A DNA stretch of 64,000 nucleotides from Gammaproteobacteria bacterium. Lineage in GTDB: Bacteria; Pseudomonadota; Gammaproteobacteria; JACKNK01. Numbering within the stretch: position 1 is the stretch's first letter; every line of letters starts with the position of its first letter. The translations under genes were made by a program, and so were the position numbers. This document shows positions 18,135-27,693 of the stretch, piece after piece. Under the pieces are notes generated by a model. It was not told the origin of the DNA. It searched no databases and worked only from the letters and a program-made list of their open reading frames with translations. The stretch is taken from contig JACKNK010000001.1 of assembly GCA_024234955.1 (NCBI GenBank), forward strand, positions 558,001 to 622,000, read 5' to 3'.

Positions 18135-18894
18135 GCGCCTGATGTCGTCCTGCTTCGCCGAGTTTTACGAAGAACTCGCGCGCATCAAGCAGGCCGTCGC
18201 CGGGGGACGTCTTGCGTCCTATCTGGGCGGCAAGAATTCGGGGCCGGATCTGGCCGCGAGCACCGGCGCGCGCCTGCTCGCCCTGCTTGCCACACAGGAG
18301 CAGCGCGTCGGCGCCTCCGCCAATCACATGGAACTCAAGGCCTACGGACTCGCCCGGTATTTCATGGCTGCCCTTGCCGATGAAATCCTCGGCGTGAATC
18401 TGAATTGGGAAGGCAGCGATTACTGGAACGATCATCTGATCGAGCGCGCGCTGTTTCAGCGTGCCGTGGCCGGGCGCGACTTCTATCTGCTCGCCGACCG
18501 GGTGCTGCATTCGCGCGGCAACAACCCGGTCATGGCAGACCTGGCGGCGGTCGCCCTGATGTGTATGCAGCTCGGTTTTCAGGGCCAATATCGTGGCAAG
18601 ACCGGGGCCGAGGCGCGTGAGCGCTATCGGAAGAAGCTGTTGCATTTCATCGGTGTCGGCGCGGACGTCCACAGCGCGGGGGGAAATTCCAAGCCCTTGT
18701 TCCCGTCCGCTTACGCCGGACTGATTTCGGAAACCACGGAGAGTCGCCTGGCGCCCTTTTCGCGCTGGTATCTGCTTGGCCTCGGCGTGGTGTTCATGTA
18801 CCTGATCCTGTCCACCGGGGTCTGGGTCTACAACATCCGCGACCTGACCTCCGTCGTGCCCTATCAGGGCGTCTTCGACCTGTTCACACCGTGA
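18124..18894 (+). CDS. tssL: TssL, DotU-family inner membrane protein
   Basis: A protein of 256 residues starting at the ATG at 18124 (MRTERLMSSCFAEFYEELAR), the natural start for this family. The DotU cytoplasmic domain occupies residues 1-200 (ARYFMAALADEILG, WNDHLIERALFQRA). A single C-terminal transmembrane helix lies at about residues 215-235 (YLLGLGVVFMYLILSTGVWV). TssL forms the inner-membrane core with TssM and TssJ. There is no peptidoglycan-binding extension, so anchoring must come from another protein. It overlaps tssK by 11 bases and its stop overlaps the tssM start. Confidence 0.93.
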   Translation: MRTERLMSSCFAEFYEELARIKQAVAGGRLASYLGGKNSGPDLAASTGARLLALLATQEQRVGASANHMELKAYGLARYFMAALADEILGVNLNWEGSDYWNDHLIERALFQRAVAGRDFYLLADRVLHSRGNNPVMADLAAVALMCMQLGFQGQYRGKTGAEARERYRKKLLHFIGVGADVHSAGGNSKPLFPSAYAGLISETTESRLAPFSRWYLLGLGVVFMYLILSTGVWVYNIRDLTSVVPYQGVFDLFTP

Positions 18895-21800
18895 TGAACA
18901 TCGACGACTTCCTCGCCTTCCTGTCGCGCATCGGCCACCGAATTGCCGGGTTCATGGCCGAGTACGGCACTTGGCTACTGGTCGCGGTGATCTTGCTTCT
19001 GACCGTGCTCGCGGTCATCTATCTGCGTCGCAGCAAATCCCGATGGTTGCAACTGGGGCCGAAGCGGCTGGGTACCTGGTCACTGAACCTGATGCGTGGG
19101 CTGCGCTATTTGTCTACCCGTCGGGAATGGCGCTATCACACCCCCTGGGTATTGATTGCGGGCGACGCCGATTCCGGCAAGAGCAGCATCACCCAATCGA
19201 TTCAGACCTGCCGCCGCAGCGCCCTGCTGTTACGTGAGGCGCACCTCGCGGTCGCGGATTCGGAATGGGGGTTCTTCGATGGCGGCGTGGTCATCGATAT
19301 TCATGCGCTCGACGATCCGGACCCGGAAAAGGTTCGGGATCATTGGCACAAGGTGCTTGCCGACATCGATGCCCAGCGCCCCGAGCGACCGCTCGACGCC
19401 ATCGTGTTGACCTTATCCGCTCAGGCGCTGCTCACGCCGCCGTCCGGCGGGCTGCAGGCCCTCGCGGAACGCAGTTACCAGCAGTTGTTCACGCTGCAGA
19501 AGCGTTTCAGCTTCACCTTTCCGGTCTATGTACTGGTCACCCATTGCGACGAGGTCGATGGATTCGATGCGTTCTGGCAGGCCCAGCCGGACGCGCGCCG
19601 GCGGGAAATCCTCGGCTGGTCGAATCCGTTCTCGCTGAACCACCGCTTCGACCCGGACTGGGTGGACGAGGCATTCAAGCAGATGCGCGAGGATCTGCAT
19701 GCGGCCCAGCTCGACGCCGCCGCCCATGCCGACATCGCCGATCCGGATGCCTTCTTCCTGTTCCCGCAGCGCTTCGAGGCGCTGCGTGCGCCGCTGCGGA
19801 CGGTCCTGGAACAGGTCTTCCGTTCCGCCGCCTATCACGAGGATTTTCTGGTTCGCGGTCTGTACTTTGCGGGCCGGGTCGAGACCACCGAAGTGGATCC
19901 GGAGAAGCCTCTCGACGATGTCGCCTTCGTGGATGACCTGTTCAATCAGCGGGTGTTCCGCGAACGCAATCTCGCCCGCCCGACGGTCACCGGAGTGCTC
20001 TCGCGCAACACCCTGATTCGTCGTTTTCAGATCGGCATGCTTGCGGCGGTGGTCGGCCTGATGGTCATTCTTACGCTGAACGCGATGCGTCTCGACAATC
20101 AGATCGATGCGGCCATTTCCGGTTTCAACGTTATCCAGAACGCCGATCAGGTCCTCGACAGCGAAGGCGGTACCTGCGACCGGGGCCATGTGGACGTGAT
20201 CTATGACCTGTTGACCAATCTTGCGCAGATGGACATGGACTGGACCTATCTGTTCATCCCCGCGTCCTGGTTCGACGACGGTGTTGCCAATGGTGCCGCC
20301 CAACACATCGCCAACCGGGTATTCAAGGAAATCGTCTTCCCCAGTGTGCGTTGCCGTCTGGAAACGCGCGCCCAGGAGCTGGTCACCGGCGACTTGGGCA
20401 CGGTGCCCGACAACCAGGACCCGGCCGCCGAAGTTACCCAGGCACGCACCCTGGCCTCGGAGTACCTCCAGGCGGTGATCGACCTGCAGAACGCGATGCG
20501 GACCTACGTCTTCCTCACCACCAGCAGTTCCGGCAATTCGACCGCGCTGCAGACCGAGATGCTCCGGCAGTTCAACACCCTGGCGACCTACGCCTACGGC
20601 AAGCCCTTGCCGGAGATTGTCCAGCGTCGTCGAGGCCAGCAATTACGGGCCCTTGGCTTCATCACCGTCACCGATATGCCCGCGCAGCCGAAGAACTTCC
20701 GCAAGCGCGTTTCCGAGCGACTGGATGAATACCTTGTCCAGGCTCGGCAAGTCATACGGACCCGTGTCGGGGAAGGCGAAACCCTGGCGCGGGCGATCGA
20801 AACCGACGACCGCCATGTCGATCTCAATCAGGTCGCCAACTGGCTGGAATTCGCCCATCGCGACTGGTTGAGCACGGACGGCGACAACAATCCCTGCGCA
20901 CTGGTGGTGTCCGCGATGGAACCGGGAATCAAGGACCTGAACGGCAATTTCGGCTATCCGGCGGAGCTGATCGACAGCCTCGATCGCTTCCGGCGCAACG
21001 ACGCCGCCAATCCGGAATCCAAAGGGTGCTTTGTCGATTCACTGGATGCCATCGAGGCCACCAGCATCGCCCCCTACGGCTCGATCACGCAGCGTGTGAG
21101 CCGCTCCGGAAAGGGTGGCAAACCGTACACGATCCGCGTTCTGGCCCCCTGGGTCAGCGATGAACTGGCCGGTTTGCAAGCGGTGCGCGATCAGCGCTTC
21201 ATGAGCGCTCCGAGCGGCGCCGGATTCCGCTGTGCCGCCCCGTTGCGCGGCTGGGATGGCGCCCGGCTCGCCGAGGCGGTGAGCTACACCCACGACTACC
21301 AGGCCTTCCGCGAGCAACACCAACTGCCACCACCACAGACGGTCGATGCCGACAAGAAGCCGCTTTATGACCGCCTTGCAAGGCGCCAGCTCAAGGCCGT
21401 TCTCGATGAGCTCGCCAATCGCGCCCAGCAGCCGTTATCCCTGGCCGATACGGCCGCCTCCCTATGGCTTTCGCCGCTATCCACCGGCGATGAGCGTCTC
21501 GGCACCCGCTCCCGCGCCTTTGCCCTGACCGCTCCGCCGTTGCAGCAGGTTCTGGCCCTGTACGCCCAGTTCGGCATGGATTCACAAGGCATTCTGGCGT
21601 GTGCGCGCGGCTTCGCCAACGGCGAGCTCGACGCCGCCAATCGACTCGCCGAGGCCAGCGGTCTGTACGAGCCGGAGACCGATGCGTCCGCCCTGAACCC
21701 GCAGAACGGCGCACATCTCAACTATTTCGATCTCGGCACACCCGCCGATACCAAGGAATATCTGCACCAGCAACTTCAGCGTGCACAGGTATTGGCCGGT

Positions 21801-22928
21801 TACGCCGAACCTTTCGTGCGCTTCCTTCAGAACACCGATCAACCCACCGTCAATGGCCCGGACAATCGTCAGGGGGTCACCTTCTGGCTCGCCACCATCA
21901 ATGAGATCGACCGTTTCATTCAAGGCAAGGACCCCAAGAGCCAGGTCGCGCAACTGAACGACTTCGTGCAGAAGGATCTTCGCGAGATGAGCCAGAGCAA
22001 CTGCGCGGACACCTTGATGAAACCGGTCAGCGCCGACGACGACCCCAGCCAGGGCAAAGGACTGTTCAGCGATCGCCGCAGCAGCCTGGGGGCGCAATCG
22101 GCGGATTACTGCACCTCCGGTAACAAGGTTCTGGCGCGCGGCGACTACCGTGCGCTGGCCAAGCGCTTCAACTCCGAACTGGCGGGGCTGTTCCCGTTCG
22201 GCCCGGCCAGTAACGGCGACGCCCCGTTGGCCGCCGTCAAGCGTTTCTTCCTGGATTACGCCGGCCAACGCGAAGGCCTGCGCAAGAAGGTCGAGACCGC
22301 CGGCAATACCAAGCGCTGGCAGAAGGTCGCGGAGTTCCTCGATCAACTCGATGCCACCGCCGATTTCCTCAATGCCTCGCTCGCCGCCGGGGTCAAAAGC
22401 CAGCCCTTGGGTCTGGAAGTCGGGTTCCGTTACCTGCCGACCGACGCCAACCCCGCTTTGGGTGGCAGCTCGCAGCTGATCGCCTGGGAATTCGAAGCCG
22501 GCGACAACGTCGCCCGTTATCCCAACGGCGATACCGCGCTGAACTGGCAATTCGGCCAGCCGGTCACCCTGACCCTGCAATGGGCCGGTCTTTCCGCCTA
22601 CCGGCCACGGAGCGACGACACCCAGCAGCATCTCGACGTCGATGACCGCACTGCCAGCTTCAGCGCCAAGGGCGCCTGGGCTCTGTTAAGGCTGATCGAC
22701 GCGCATCGCGATACCACACCCGGGGTGGCCGATCCGCTCAACGATACCCGCGTGATCACCGCCTTCGATATTCCGCTGAAGCTTCAACAGCCCCCCGGCA
22801 CGGATAAGAACAAGCACGCCAAGCTGCGTCTGGCCCTCGATCTGGTCGCCAGCGGCGCGGATGGCAAACCCGGTGCGCCGCTCGACCTGCCGGTGCAATT
22901 CCCCAACAAAGCCCCCTACGTCTGGTGA
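18894..22928 (+). CDS. tssM: TssM, IcmF-family inner membrane protein
   Basis: A protein of about 1344 residues. I use the ATG at 18894, overlapping the tssL stop as TGATG; a GTG at 18891 adds one residue. Transmembrane helices lie at about residues 27-45 and 378-398. Between them is the cytoplasmic GTPase-like domain with a Walker A-type motif GDADSGKSS near residues 90-98. The large periplasmic part follows, ending in the ImcF-related C-terminal beta domain that contacts TssJ. The length is normal for the family (about 1100-1300). A short spacer with GAGG precedes tssA. Confidence 0.93.
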   Translation: MNIDDFLAFLSRIGHRIAGFMAEYGTWLLVAVILLLTVLAVIYLRRSKSRWLQLGPKRLGTWSLNLMRGLRYLSTRREWRYHTPWVLIAGDADSGKSSITQSIQTCRRSALLLREAHLAVADSEWGFFDGGVVIDIHALDDPDPEKVRDHWHKVLADIDAQRPERPLDAIVLTLSAQALLTPPSGGLQALAERSYQQLFTLQKRFSFTFPVYVLVTHCDEVDGFDAFWQAQPDARRREILGWSNPFSLNHRFDPDWVDEAFKQMREDLHAAQLDAAAHADIADPDAFFLFPQRFEALRAPLRTVLEQVFRSAAYHEDFLVRGLYFAGRVETTEVDPEKPLDDVAFVDDLFNQRVFRERNLARPTVTGVLSRNTLIRRFQIGMLAAVVGLMVILTLNAMRLDNQIDAAISGFNVIQNADQVLDSEGGTCDRGHVDVIYDLLTNLAQMDMDWTYLFIPASWFDDGVANGAAQHIANRVFKEIVFPSVRCRLETRAQELVTGDLGTVPDNQDPAAEVTQARTLASEYLQAVIDLQNAMRTYVFLTTSSSGNSTALQTEMLRQFNTLATYAYGKPLPEIVQRRRGQQLRALGFITVTDMPAQPKNFRKRVSERLDEYLVQARQVIRTRVGEGETLARAIETDDRHVDLNQVANWLEFAHRDWLSTDGDNNPCALVVSAMEPGIKDLNGNFGYPAELIDSLDRFRRNDAANPESKGCFVDSLDAIEATSIAPYGSITQRVSRSGKGGKPYTIRVLAPWVSDELAGLQAVRDQRFMSAPSGAGFRCAAPLRGWDGARLAEAVSYTHDYQAFREQHQLPPPQTVDADKKPLYDRLARRQLKAVLDELANRAQQPLSLADTAASLWLSPLSTGDERLGTRSRAFALTAPPLQQVLALYAQFGMDSQGILACARGFANGELDAANRLAEASGLYEPETDASALNPQNGAHLNYFDLGTPADTKEYLHQQLQRAQVLAGYAEPFVRFLQNTDQPTVNGPDNRQGVTFWLATINEIDRFIQGKDPKSQVAQLNDFVQKDLREMSQSNCADTLMKPVSADDDPSQGKGLFSDRRSSLGAQSADYCTSGNKVLARGDYRALAKRFNSELAGLFPFGPASNGDAPLAAVKRFFLDYAGQREGLRKKVETAGNTKRWQKVAEFLDQLDATADFLNASLAAGVKSQPLGLEVGFRYLPTDANPALGGSSQLIAWEFEAGDNVARYPNGDTALNWQFGQPVTLTLQWAGLSAYRPRSDDTQQHLDVDDRTASFSAKGAWALLRLIDAHRDTTPGVADPLNDTRVITAFDIPLKLQQPPGTDKNKHAKLRLALDLVASGADGKPGAPLDLPVQFPNKAPYVW

Positions 22929-22938
22929 GGTAACCGCC

Positions 22939-24132
22939 ATGAATGCTACCGCCCTCGCTGCAACTCCGCTGTTCGACGACGATTTCGACACCGGGGAGGA
23001 GCCGGTCTCCGGCGCCCCCAGCGATGCCGATCTAGGACTCGCCGATGCGTATTTCCACGCGGCCTACGGAATCAATCTCGGTGACCTGCTGACCCCCATC
23101 GCCGATGAACAGAGCCCCGCCGGGGAAGACTTGCGGGGCAGCAGCCTGTATCGCCGGATCCAGGAAGCCCGCCGTGCGGACGACCCGAACCTCCCGCTCG
23201 GGCCTTGGGAACATGAACTCAAGCGCGCCGACTGGTCCCTGGTCGGAAAACTCGGCTTACAGACGTTACGCCAGCGCAGCAAGGACCTGCAGGTGGCGGC
23301 CTGGGTCCTGGAAGCCGGGCTCAATCAGCACGGCCTGGTCGCGCTGGCCCCCGGCCTGACCTTGATGCATGTGCTGTGCGTGCAGTTCTGGGATGGCTTG
23401 CACCCGGGCATGACCGATGGCGACACCGAATACCGCACCAACCTGTTTCGCTGGGTGGACAACAAATTCCCCAACATCCTGGCGGTGCTGCCTCTGACCA
23501 ATGCGCGTCTGGAACAAGGCGAACTGTCCCTGGGCGACTGGCGTCGCGCCAATCTGCCGAACGCCAAGGGACGGCATGAACCCAAAAAGCAGGATCACTT
23601 CCTCGCCGCGCTGGCCGCGACGCCGACCGAACATCTCGCGGATCTGGATGCCCAGATCCGGGCGGCACGCTCCGCCATTCATTCCCTGGATGCGAGCCTG
23701 GATGCCCTGGTCGGTGACGATTCCCCGGGATTCGCCGGGCTCAACAGCCTGCTCGACGAGATCGAGGCCTTGATTCGCATGGAGCTGGACCAGCGCGGCG
23801 ATGTATTCACCGAAGGCATGGACCCGACGGCGGGCGACGACGCCATCGAGGCAGAGACCCCAAACCCCGACACCGAGGCGACCCATCCCGGCAATGCTTC
23901 CCACGCATCCCCAAATCGTCGCCAGGAGGCCTACGCAATGCTCGCCCAGGCCGCCGATTACCTGATGCAGACCGATCCGCACAGCCCCGTGCCGTATCTC
24001 GTCCGTCAGGCGATCGCCTGGGGTCGCATGGATACCCGTGCGCTCTATCAGGAGTTGTTCCTGGAAAAAGGCGGGCAGATCAACGTGTTTCATCTGCTCG
24101 GTCTGAACCCTGGTGAGAACGCCAAGGCGTGA
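22939..24132 (+). CDS. tssA: TssA, T6SS cap/baseplate protein
   Basis: A protein of 397 residues. The ATG at 22939 has GAGG about 9 bases upstream; longer in-frame starts lie inside tssM. The ImpA N-terminal domain is clear at about residues 45-200 (SPAGEDLRGSSLYRRIQEAR, WAAWVLEAGL-like VAAWVLEAGL, QFWDGLHPGMTDGDTEYR). A central variable region is rich in Glu and Ala. The C-terminal segment RRQEAYAMLAQAADYLMQTD and PHSPVPYLVRQAIAWGRM is typical of TssA. It primes tail assembly and caps the growing sheath. It is the last apparatus gene before the effector-like island. Confidence 0.92.
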   Translation: MNATALAATPLFDDDFDTGEEPVSGAPSDADLGLADAYFHAAYGINLGDLLTPIADEQSPAGEDLRGSSLYRRIQEARRADDPNLPLGPWEHELKRADWSLVGKLGLQTLRQRSKDLQVAAWVLEAGLNQHGLVALAPGLTLMHVLCVQFWDGLHPGMTDGDTEYRTNLFRWVDNKFPNILAVLPLTNARLEQGELSLGDWRRANLPNAKGRHEPKKQDHFLAALAATPTEHLADLDAQIRAARSAIHSLDASLDALVGDDSPGFAGLNSLLDEIEALIRMELDQRGDVFTEGMDPTAGDDAIEAETPNPDTEATHPGNASHASPNRRQEAYAMLAQAADYLMQTDPHSPVPYLVRQAIAWGRMDTRALYQELFLEKGGQINVFHLLGLNPGENAKA

Positions 24133-24163
24133 CCGTCAGGCGTAACAGGACAGGTAACGACCG

Positions 24164-25459
24164 ATGAGCCTCGGCAGACGAAAAGCGGACGACGATGCGG
24201 CCCCGGCGGCCAAACGTGTCCAGCGCCCGCCGCCGGCGGGACCGCTCACGCCGCTGACAATGCCTGCGTCGATGCGGCCCCGCTTCGCGGTGGCACCCGC
24301 TGCGATCGAGCAGCCGATCCTGCGGATGCAACCCCGCGCGGCGATCGCACGCGCCTTCCCCGACACGTTTGCCGACATGGCTCGCACACGCAGCGCCGAA
24401 CTGGCCGCGAACACGCCAAGGCATGCGACGCGCATCCAGGCGGTGCAGCACTTCCCACGCTTCTCCGGCAATGCCAGCGCGGTTGCCGCGCTCGGCGAAG
24501 CGCATCTGGGCGGCCTGGGCGGCGGTTTTCAAGGCGGCATGTACCCAAGTGGCGCCGGCATGACACGGGATTCACTGCCCAGTCATATCGATCTCAGCCG
24601 GCATCGGCCATCCCAGATGCTGTCGCAACTCAGCGAAGTCATGATGCATGGTGCCCGCAACGCGGGTCTGGCCCATGAGCCCGTCGAGATCCAGTTCGGC
24701 TACGGCATGAACGCGCATGGCGAGCTCGATGTCTTCGCCAGTGCCAACAATCCCGATACCCAGAATTGGCTGGAAGCCGCGATGGCCGCCCCGGCCGGGA
24801 CGCATCTGCTCGCGGCGGCCACTGCCGCCGGCCCCGCCCCGCTTCCTGCCGACGCCAGCGCGGCGCAACGTGCCGCCACCGTCGCGGCGGCCGCCGAGAC
24901 CGCCGAGTTGCACAACATCGGCGCGAAGCTCCTGTTTCATGACGAACAGCAGCAACGTCGAGGCGCCGCTGTCCTCGGAGCGCCGGATGAGGATCAGGTC
25001 CACCACGACCTGGCGCTGGCGAGCGCCATCCGCGCCAAATTCCTGTCGCGCGACATCACCATCGTCAAAAACCCATCCGGCATGTCGGGCCGGCATGCGG
25101 AACAGAACATCGGTGTGGCCCTGCATCAAGGCGGTTACCCGTTCGCGGACATTCAAGGCACCAAGATTCGCTGCCATTCGTGTCGCGCCGAGCTCGGCTC
25201 GAACCTCACCGACGAACACGGCATGCATGTCTCGGGGAAGGTCTACGGCAGTCAGGCCTCGACCGCGCACCTGGCCGCAAGCTTCCAGCACATCCAATCG
25301 GGACACGAGCAGATCGCGACGCCGCTTCCAGCCCGTCCGCGCGCCGACAGTTTTGCCAGCCTGCCGGCGGTCGCGGTCGCCGCAGCCGCGTCGGCAGCCC
25401 CGTCGGCAGCCACGTCGGCAGCCAGCGGTGCCGGCACACCCAAGAGCGGGGAACACTGA
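24164..25459 (+). CDS. Putative deaminase-fold effector
   Basis: A protein of 431 residues. A proline- and arginine-rich N-terminus (residues 1-60) is followed by a large Ala-rich region. The C-terminal half has zinc-deaminase motifs: RHAEQNIG with H311 and E313, then RCHSCRAEL with C337 and C340, spaced as expected for HAE-x(n)-CxxC deaminases. A strand-like segment DITIVKNPSGMS precedes the first motif. Toxin deaminases act on nucleotides, DNA or proteins; the substrate cannot be told here. The tail (residues 395-431) is Ala/Ser-rich with a 12-base repeat at 25388-25423. The gene lies 31 bases after tssA, so it is probably secreted cargo. The usual Pro before CxxC is absent, which lowers certainty. 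Confidence 0.6.
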   Translation: MSLGRRKADDDAAPAAKRVQRPPPAGPLTPLTMPASMRPRFAVAPAAIEQPILRMQPRAAIARAFPDTFADMARTRSAELAANTPRHATRIQAVQHFPRFSGNASAVAALGEAHLGGLGGGFQGGMYPSGAGMTRDSLPSHIDLSRHRPSQMLSQLSEVMMHGARNAGLAHEPVEIQFGYGMNAHGELDVFASANNPDTQNWLEAAMAAPAGTHLLAAATAAGPAPLPADASAAQRAATVAAAAETAELHNIGAKLLFHDEQQQRRGAAVLGAPDEDQVHHDLALASAIRAKFLSRDITIVKNPSGMSGRHAEQNIGVALHQGGYPFADIQGTKIRCHSCRAELGSNLTDEHGMHVSGKVYGSQASTAHLAASFQHIQSGHEQIATPLPARPRADSFASLPAVAVAAAASAAPSAATSAASGAGTPKSGEH

Positions 25460-25460
25460 A

Positions 25461-26696
25461 ATGAGCGCCGCACTGAACGCCCCATTCCCGGATCCGTCAG
25501 GCTGGCACGCGCTGCTGGCGCAGTGGGAAATCCCATCCCGCATAACACCCGAGGAGCGCATCACGCTGATGAACGCCTTGCGCGTACAGCTCGACCGGGA
25601 ACCCGAGGTGCTGCATGCGCCCGAGAGCCGGGATTTGCGCGACCGCATTCAGGCACTCACCCTCGCCATCGACGACCTGACCCTGGCGATCGTCATCGGG
25701 CAGGCCCGCATCGCCCGCGACGAGGCCAGCGTCGATGAAGCCATCGACGTCGCGATCGCCCTGTGGCGACACGGGCATGGCGCCGACGCCTTCGCGCTGT
25801 GCCGGCGGCTGCTGTTGATGCACCGCAAGGCCGAACGCGCCCTGCACGTACTGGACGACATCCTCGCCTGGGAGCGCAAAATCTGGCCGCTCCCGCTGCC
25901 CGATGCGACGTGGTCCGACGGCACCCTGAGCCTGGAACCGCTCGGACACCAGCACCTCAACGACTTCGCCTGGGCCTACGCCGACCCCGACATCGCCGAA
26001 CGCTGCTGCCTGCCTCGGTTCGACAATAACGATCAGTGGCATGGCTGGCTCGATCGGATCAGCGGTTACAACGACCAGATGACCTTCGGCGTCTGGCACG
26101 CGGACTGGGGCTTCATTGGCTCGGTCAGCCTGGTCATGGCCGACGACATCGGCTTCTTCTACTACTGGATCGCCAGCGACTTCCAGAGCCTCGGCCTGGG
26201 TCCGCGCGCGGCTGCGCTGTTGTTCGATCTGGCTGAACAGGCCTGGGGCATGCGCTGCTGCTACGCCAAGGTATTCACCGACAACATCCCCTCGATCCGC
26301 GCCCTCACCAAGCTCGGCTTCACCAACACGAACATCGCGATTCGCAGTGACGATCGGGACGAATGGCTGTACCGCTGGTCGCCCGAATCCGATTTCCCCG
26401 CCCCTCCTGCACTCAGAGCCGAGGCACACCTACTGTTCGAGCGCATGGGCAGTACGACGCGGGTGTTGAGCCTGCTCGCACCGACAGAGGCAATTCACCG
26501 ACCGCGCCTAGCACACGCCAAAGTTGAACGGCCCGCAAAGCAAGACCCTGATGCCACGACAGCGAACGATAACCTCACTCCGACGTACCTAGAGGTATTC
26601 AACCAAGCTGTCTGCAACCAACGCCCGATCCACTCGGATACCGGAGACCAACCAAACCAAAAGTTCTGTCCTATTGGCGTCTCGTGCGGTCGATAG
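25461..26696 (+). CDS. GNAT acetyltransferase-like protein with a foreign-looking tail
   Basis: A protein of 411 residues starting at the ATG at 25461, directly after the deaminase-like gene. Residues 1-145 are helical and unrecognised. Residues about 150-310 look like a RimJ/RimL-type GNAT domain: FGVWHADWGFIGSVSLVM, then YYWIASDFQSLGLGPRAAAL (acetyl-CoA-binding region) and IPSIRALTKLGF. From about residue 340 the sequence becomes polar and the DNA drops in GC, so the tail probably comes from a recombination event. It may be an effector or a protective modifier of its neighbour; neither is shown by sequence. Confidence 0.7.
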   Translation: MSAALNAPFPDPSGWHALLAQWEIPSRITPEERITLMNALRVQLDREPEVLHAPESRDLRDRIQALTLAIDDLTLAIVIGQARIARDEASVDEAIDVAIALWRHGHGADAFALCRRLLLMHRKAERALHVLDDILAWERKIWPLPLPDATWSDGTLSLEPLGHQHLNDFAWAYADPDIAERCCLPRFDNNDQWHGWLDRISGYNDQMTFGVWHADWGFIGSVSLVMADDIGFFYYWIASDFQSLGLGPRAAALLFDLAEQAWGMRCCYAKVFTDNIPSIRALTKLGFTNTNIAIRSDDRDEWLYRWSPESDFPAPPALRAEAHLLFERMGSTTRVLSLLAPTEAIHRPRLAHAKVERPAKQDPDATTANDNLTPTYLEVFNQAVCNQRPIHSDTGDQPNQKFCPIGVSCGR

Positions 26697-26728
26697 CCGA
26701 GAAATTCTAATCATTGGAGTATCCAACG

Positions 26729-27577
26729 ATGCCAAACCAACCTGCCAGGCGAAATTACGGTCGAAGAATTGGCCAACACGAAGACCATCAAAATATGGCC
26801 AACGAGGCGAGCACAATTCACCAGGAGATAAAAGAAAGATTTGCCGAACGGAGACAACAAGTTGACGAGGAACACAGACCACGGTGGTATCTCCCGGAGC
26901 GCTTCAACGAAGCCAAACGATCGGCGCTCCCTCACGAGCATGCCTCGCTAACGCGACAAGAAGCATTCGAACATGCCTCTGTCGACATTAGTTTTTGGGA
27001 GCAACATGTAACCCGCATCGAGAATGGAAACCGACAGTTCCCCGCGAACAGTGTGCTCGATGGATATAGGCGTGCCCGAGGCGCGTTATTGGTAGCGGGT
27101 CCAGTCAACCTTCAAACGATGAGCGAGGCCGACGATGACGTTGACCATGTCGAGCGTCGCCTTGGCCTCTCGACGCCGTCCAGCCTCCTTCCTGCTCCCC
27201 GCACAACTAGACGACTCGCACCAATCCCCGCTCGCAATATCCGCCCAGGCGCGACCAGATCTGCGAGTAATTCGGCCAATCCAAACGCTCTCCTCGCCAG
27301 CAACAATCTCCAAAACACGACGCTGCCTCAAGGTCAACCACGCACCCCTCCCGCTACCACTCCAAAGTGGTCGGACAACCGCACCCCCACACCGCCCCCG
27401 CGGCGACCACCGCTCCCATTAGCCATAGACCTGCCTCTCGACTTTGACAGAACTCCTTTTCAACTACCCGACAGACAGCCCGGCAACACGACGGCATTGC
27501 TCGACCGCACTGCGGCTAACAACCCTAACCAACCGTTACTCCGTGAGTTGCACGCTGTTTCGGCCTCCAAGAATTAG
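26729..27577 (+). CDS. Unknown protein in low-GC segment
   Basis: A protein of 282 residues using the ATG at 26729, with GGAG about 10 bases upstream; a TTG at 26714 is less likely. Residues 1-110 are charged and helical (EIKERFAERRQQVDEEHRPR, then HASLTRQEAFEHASVDISFW). The C-terminal 150 residues are Pro, Thr, Asn and Arg rich and probably disordered. I find no family or catalytic motif. The DNA is visibly lower in GC than the neighbours from about 26480 to 27660, which suggests recent acquisition. From its place in the island it may be cargo. Confidence 0.55.
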   Translation: MPNQPARRNYGRRIGQHEDHQNMANEASTIHQEIKERFAERRQQVDEEHRPRWYLPERFNEAKRSALPHEHASLTRQEAFEHASVDISFWEQHVTRIENGNRQFPANSVLDGYRRARGALLVAGPVNLQTMSEADDDVDHVERRLGLSTPSSLLPAPRTTRRLAPIPARNIRPGATRSASNSANPNALLASNNLQNTTLPQGQPRTPPATTPKWSDNRTPTPPPRRPPLPLAIDLPLDFDRTPFQLPDRQPGNTTALLDRTAANNPNQPLLRELHAVSASKN

Positions 27578-27693
27578 AGCCATGCTCATGCGCATTTTCT
27601 GCTCGACATCCAATTGGAACCTGCCGATCGGCGACGTGATCCATGCCACACGCTCGCCAACCCCATCGCAATAGTGCATTCACGGACCACATC

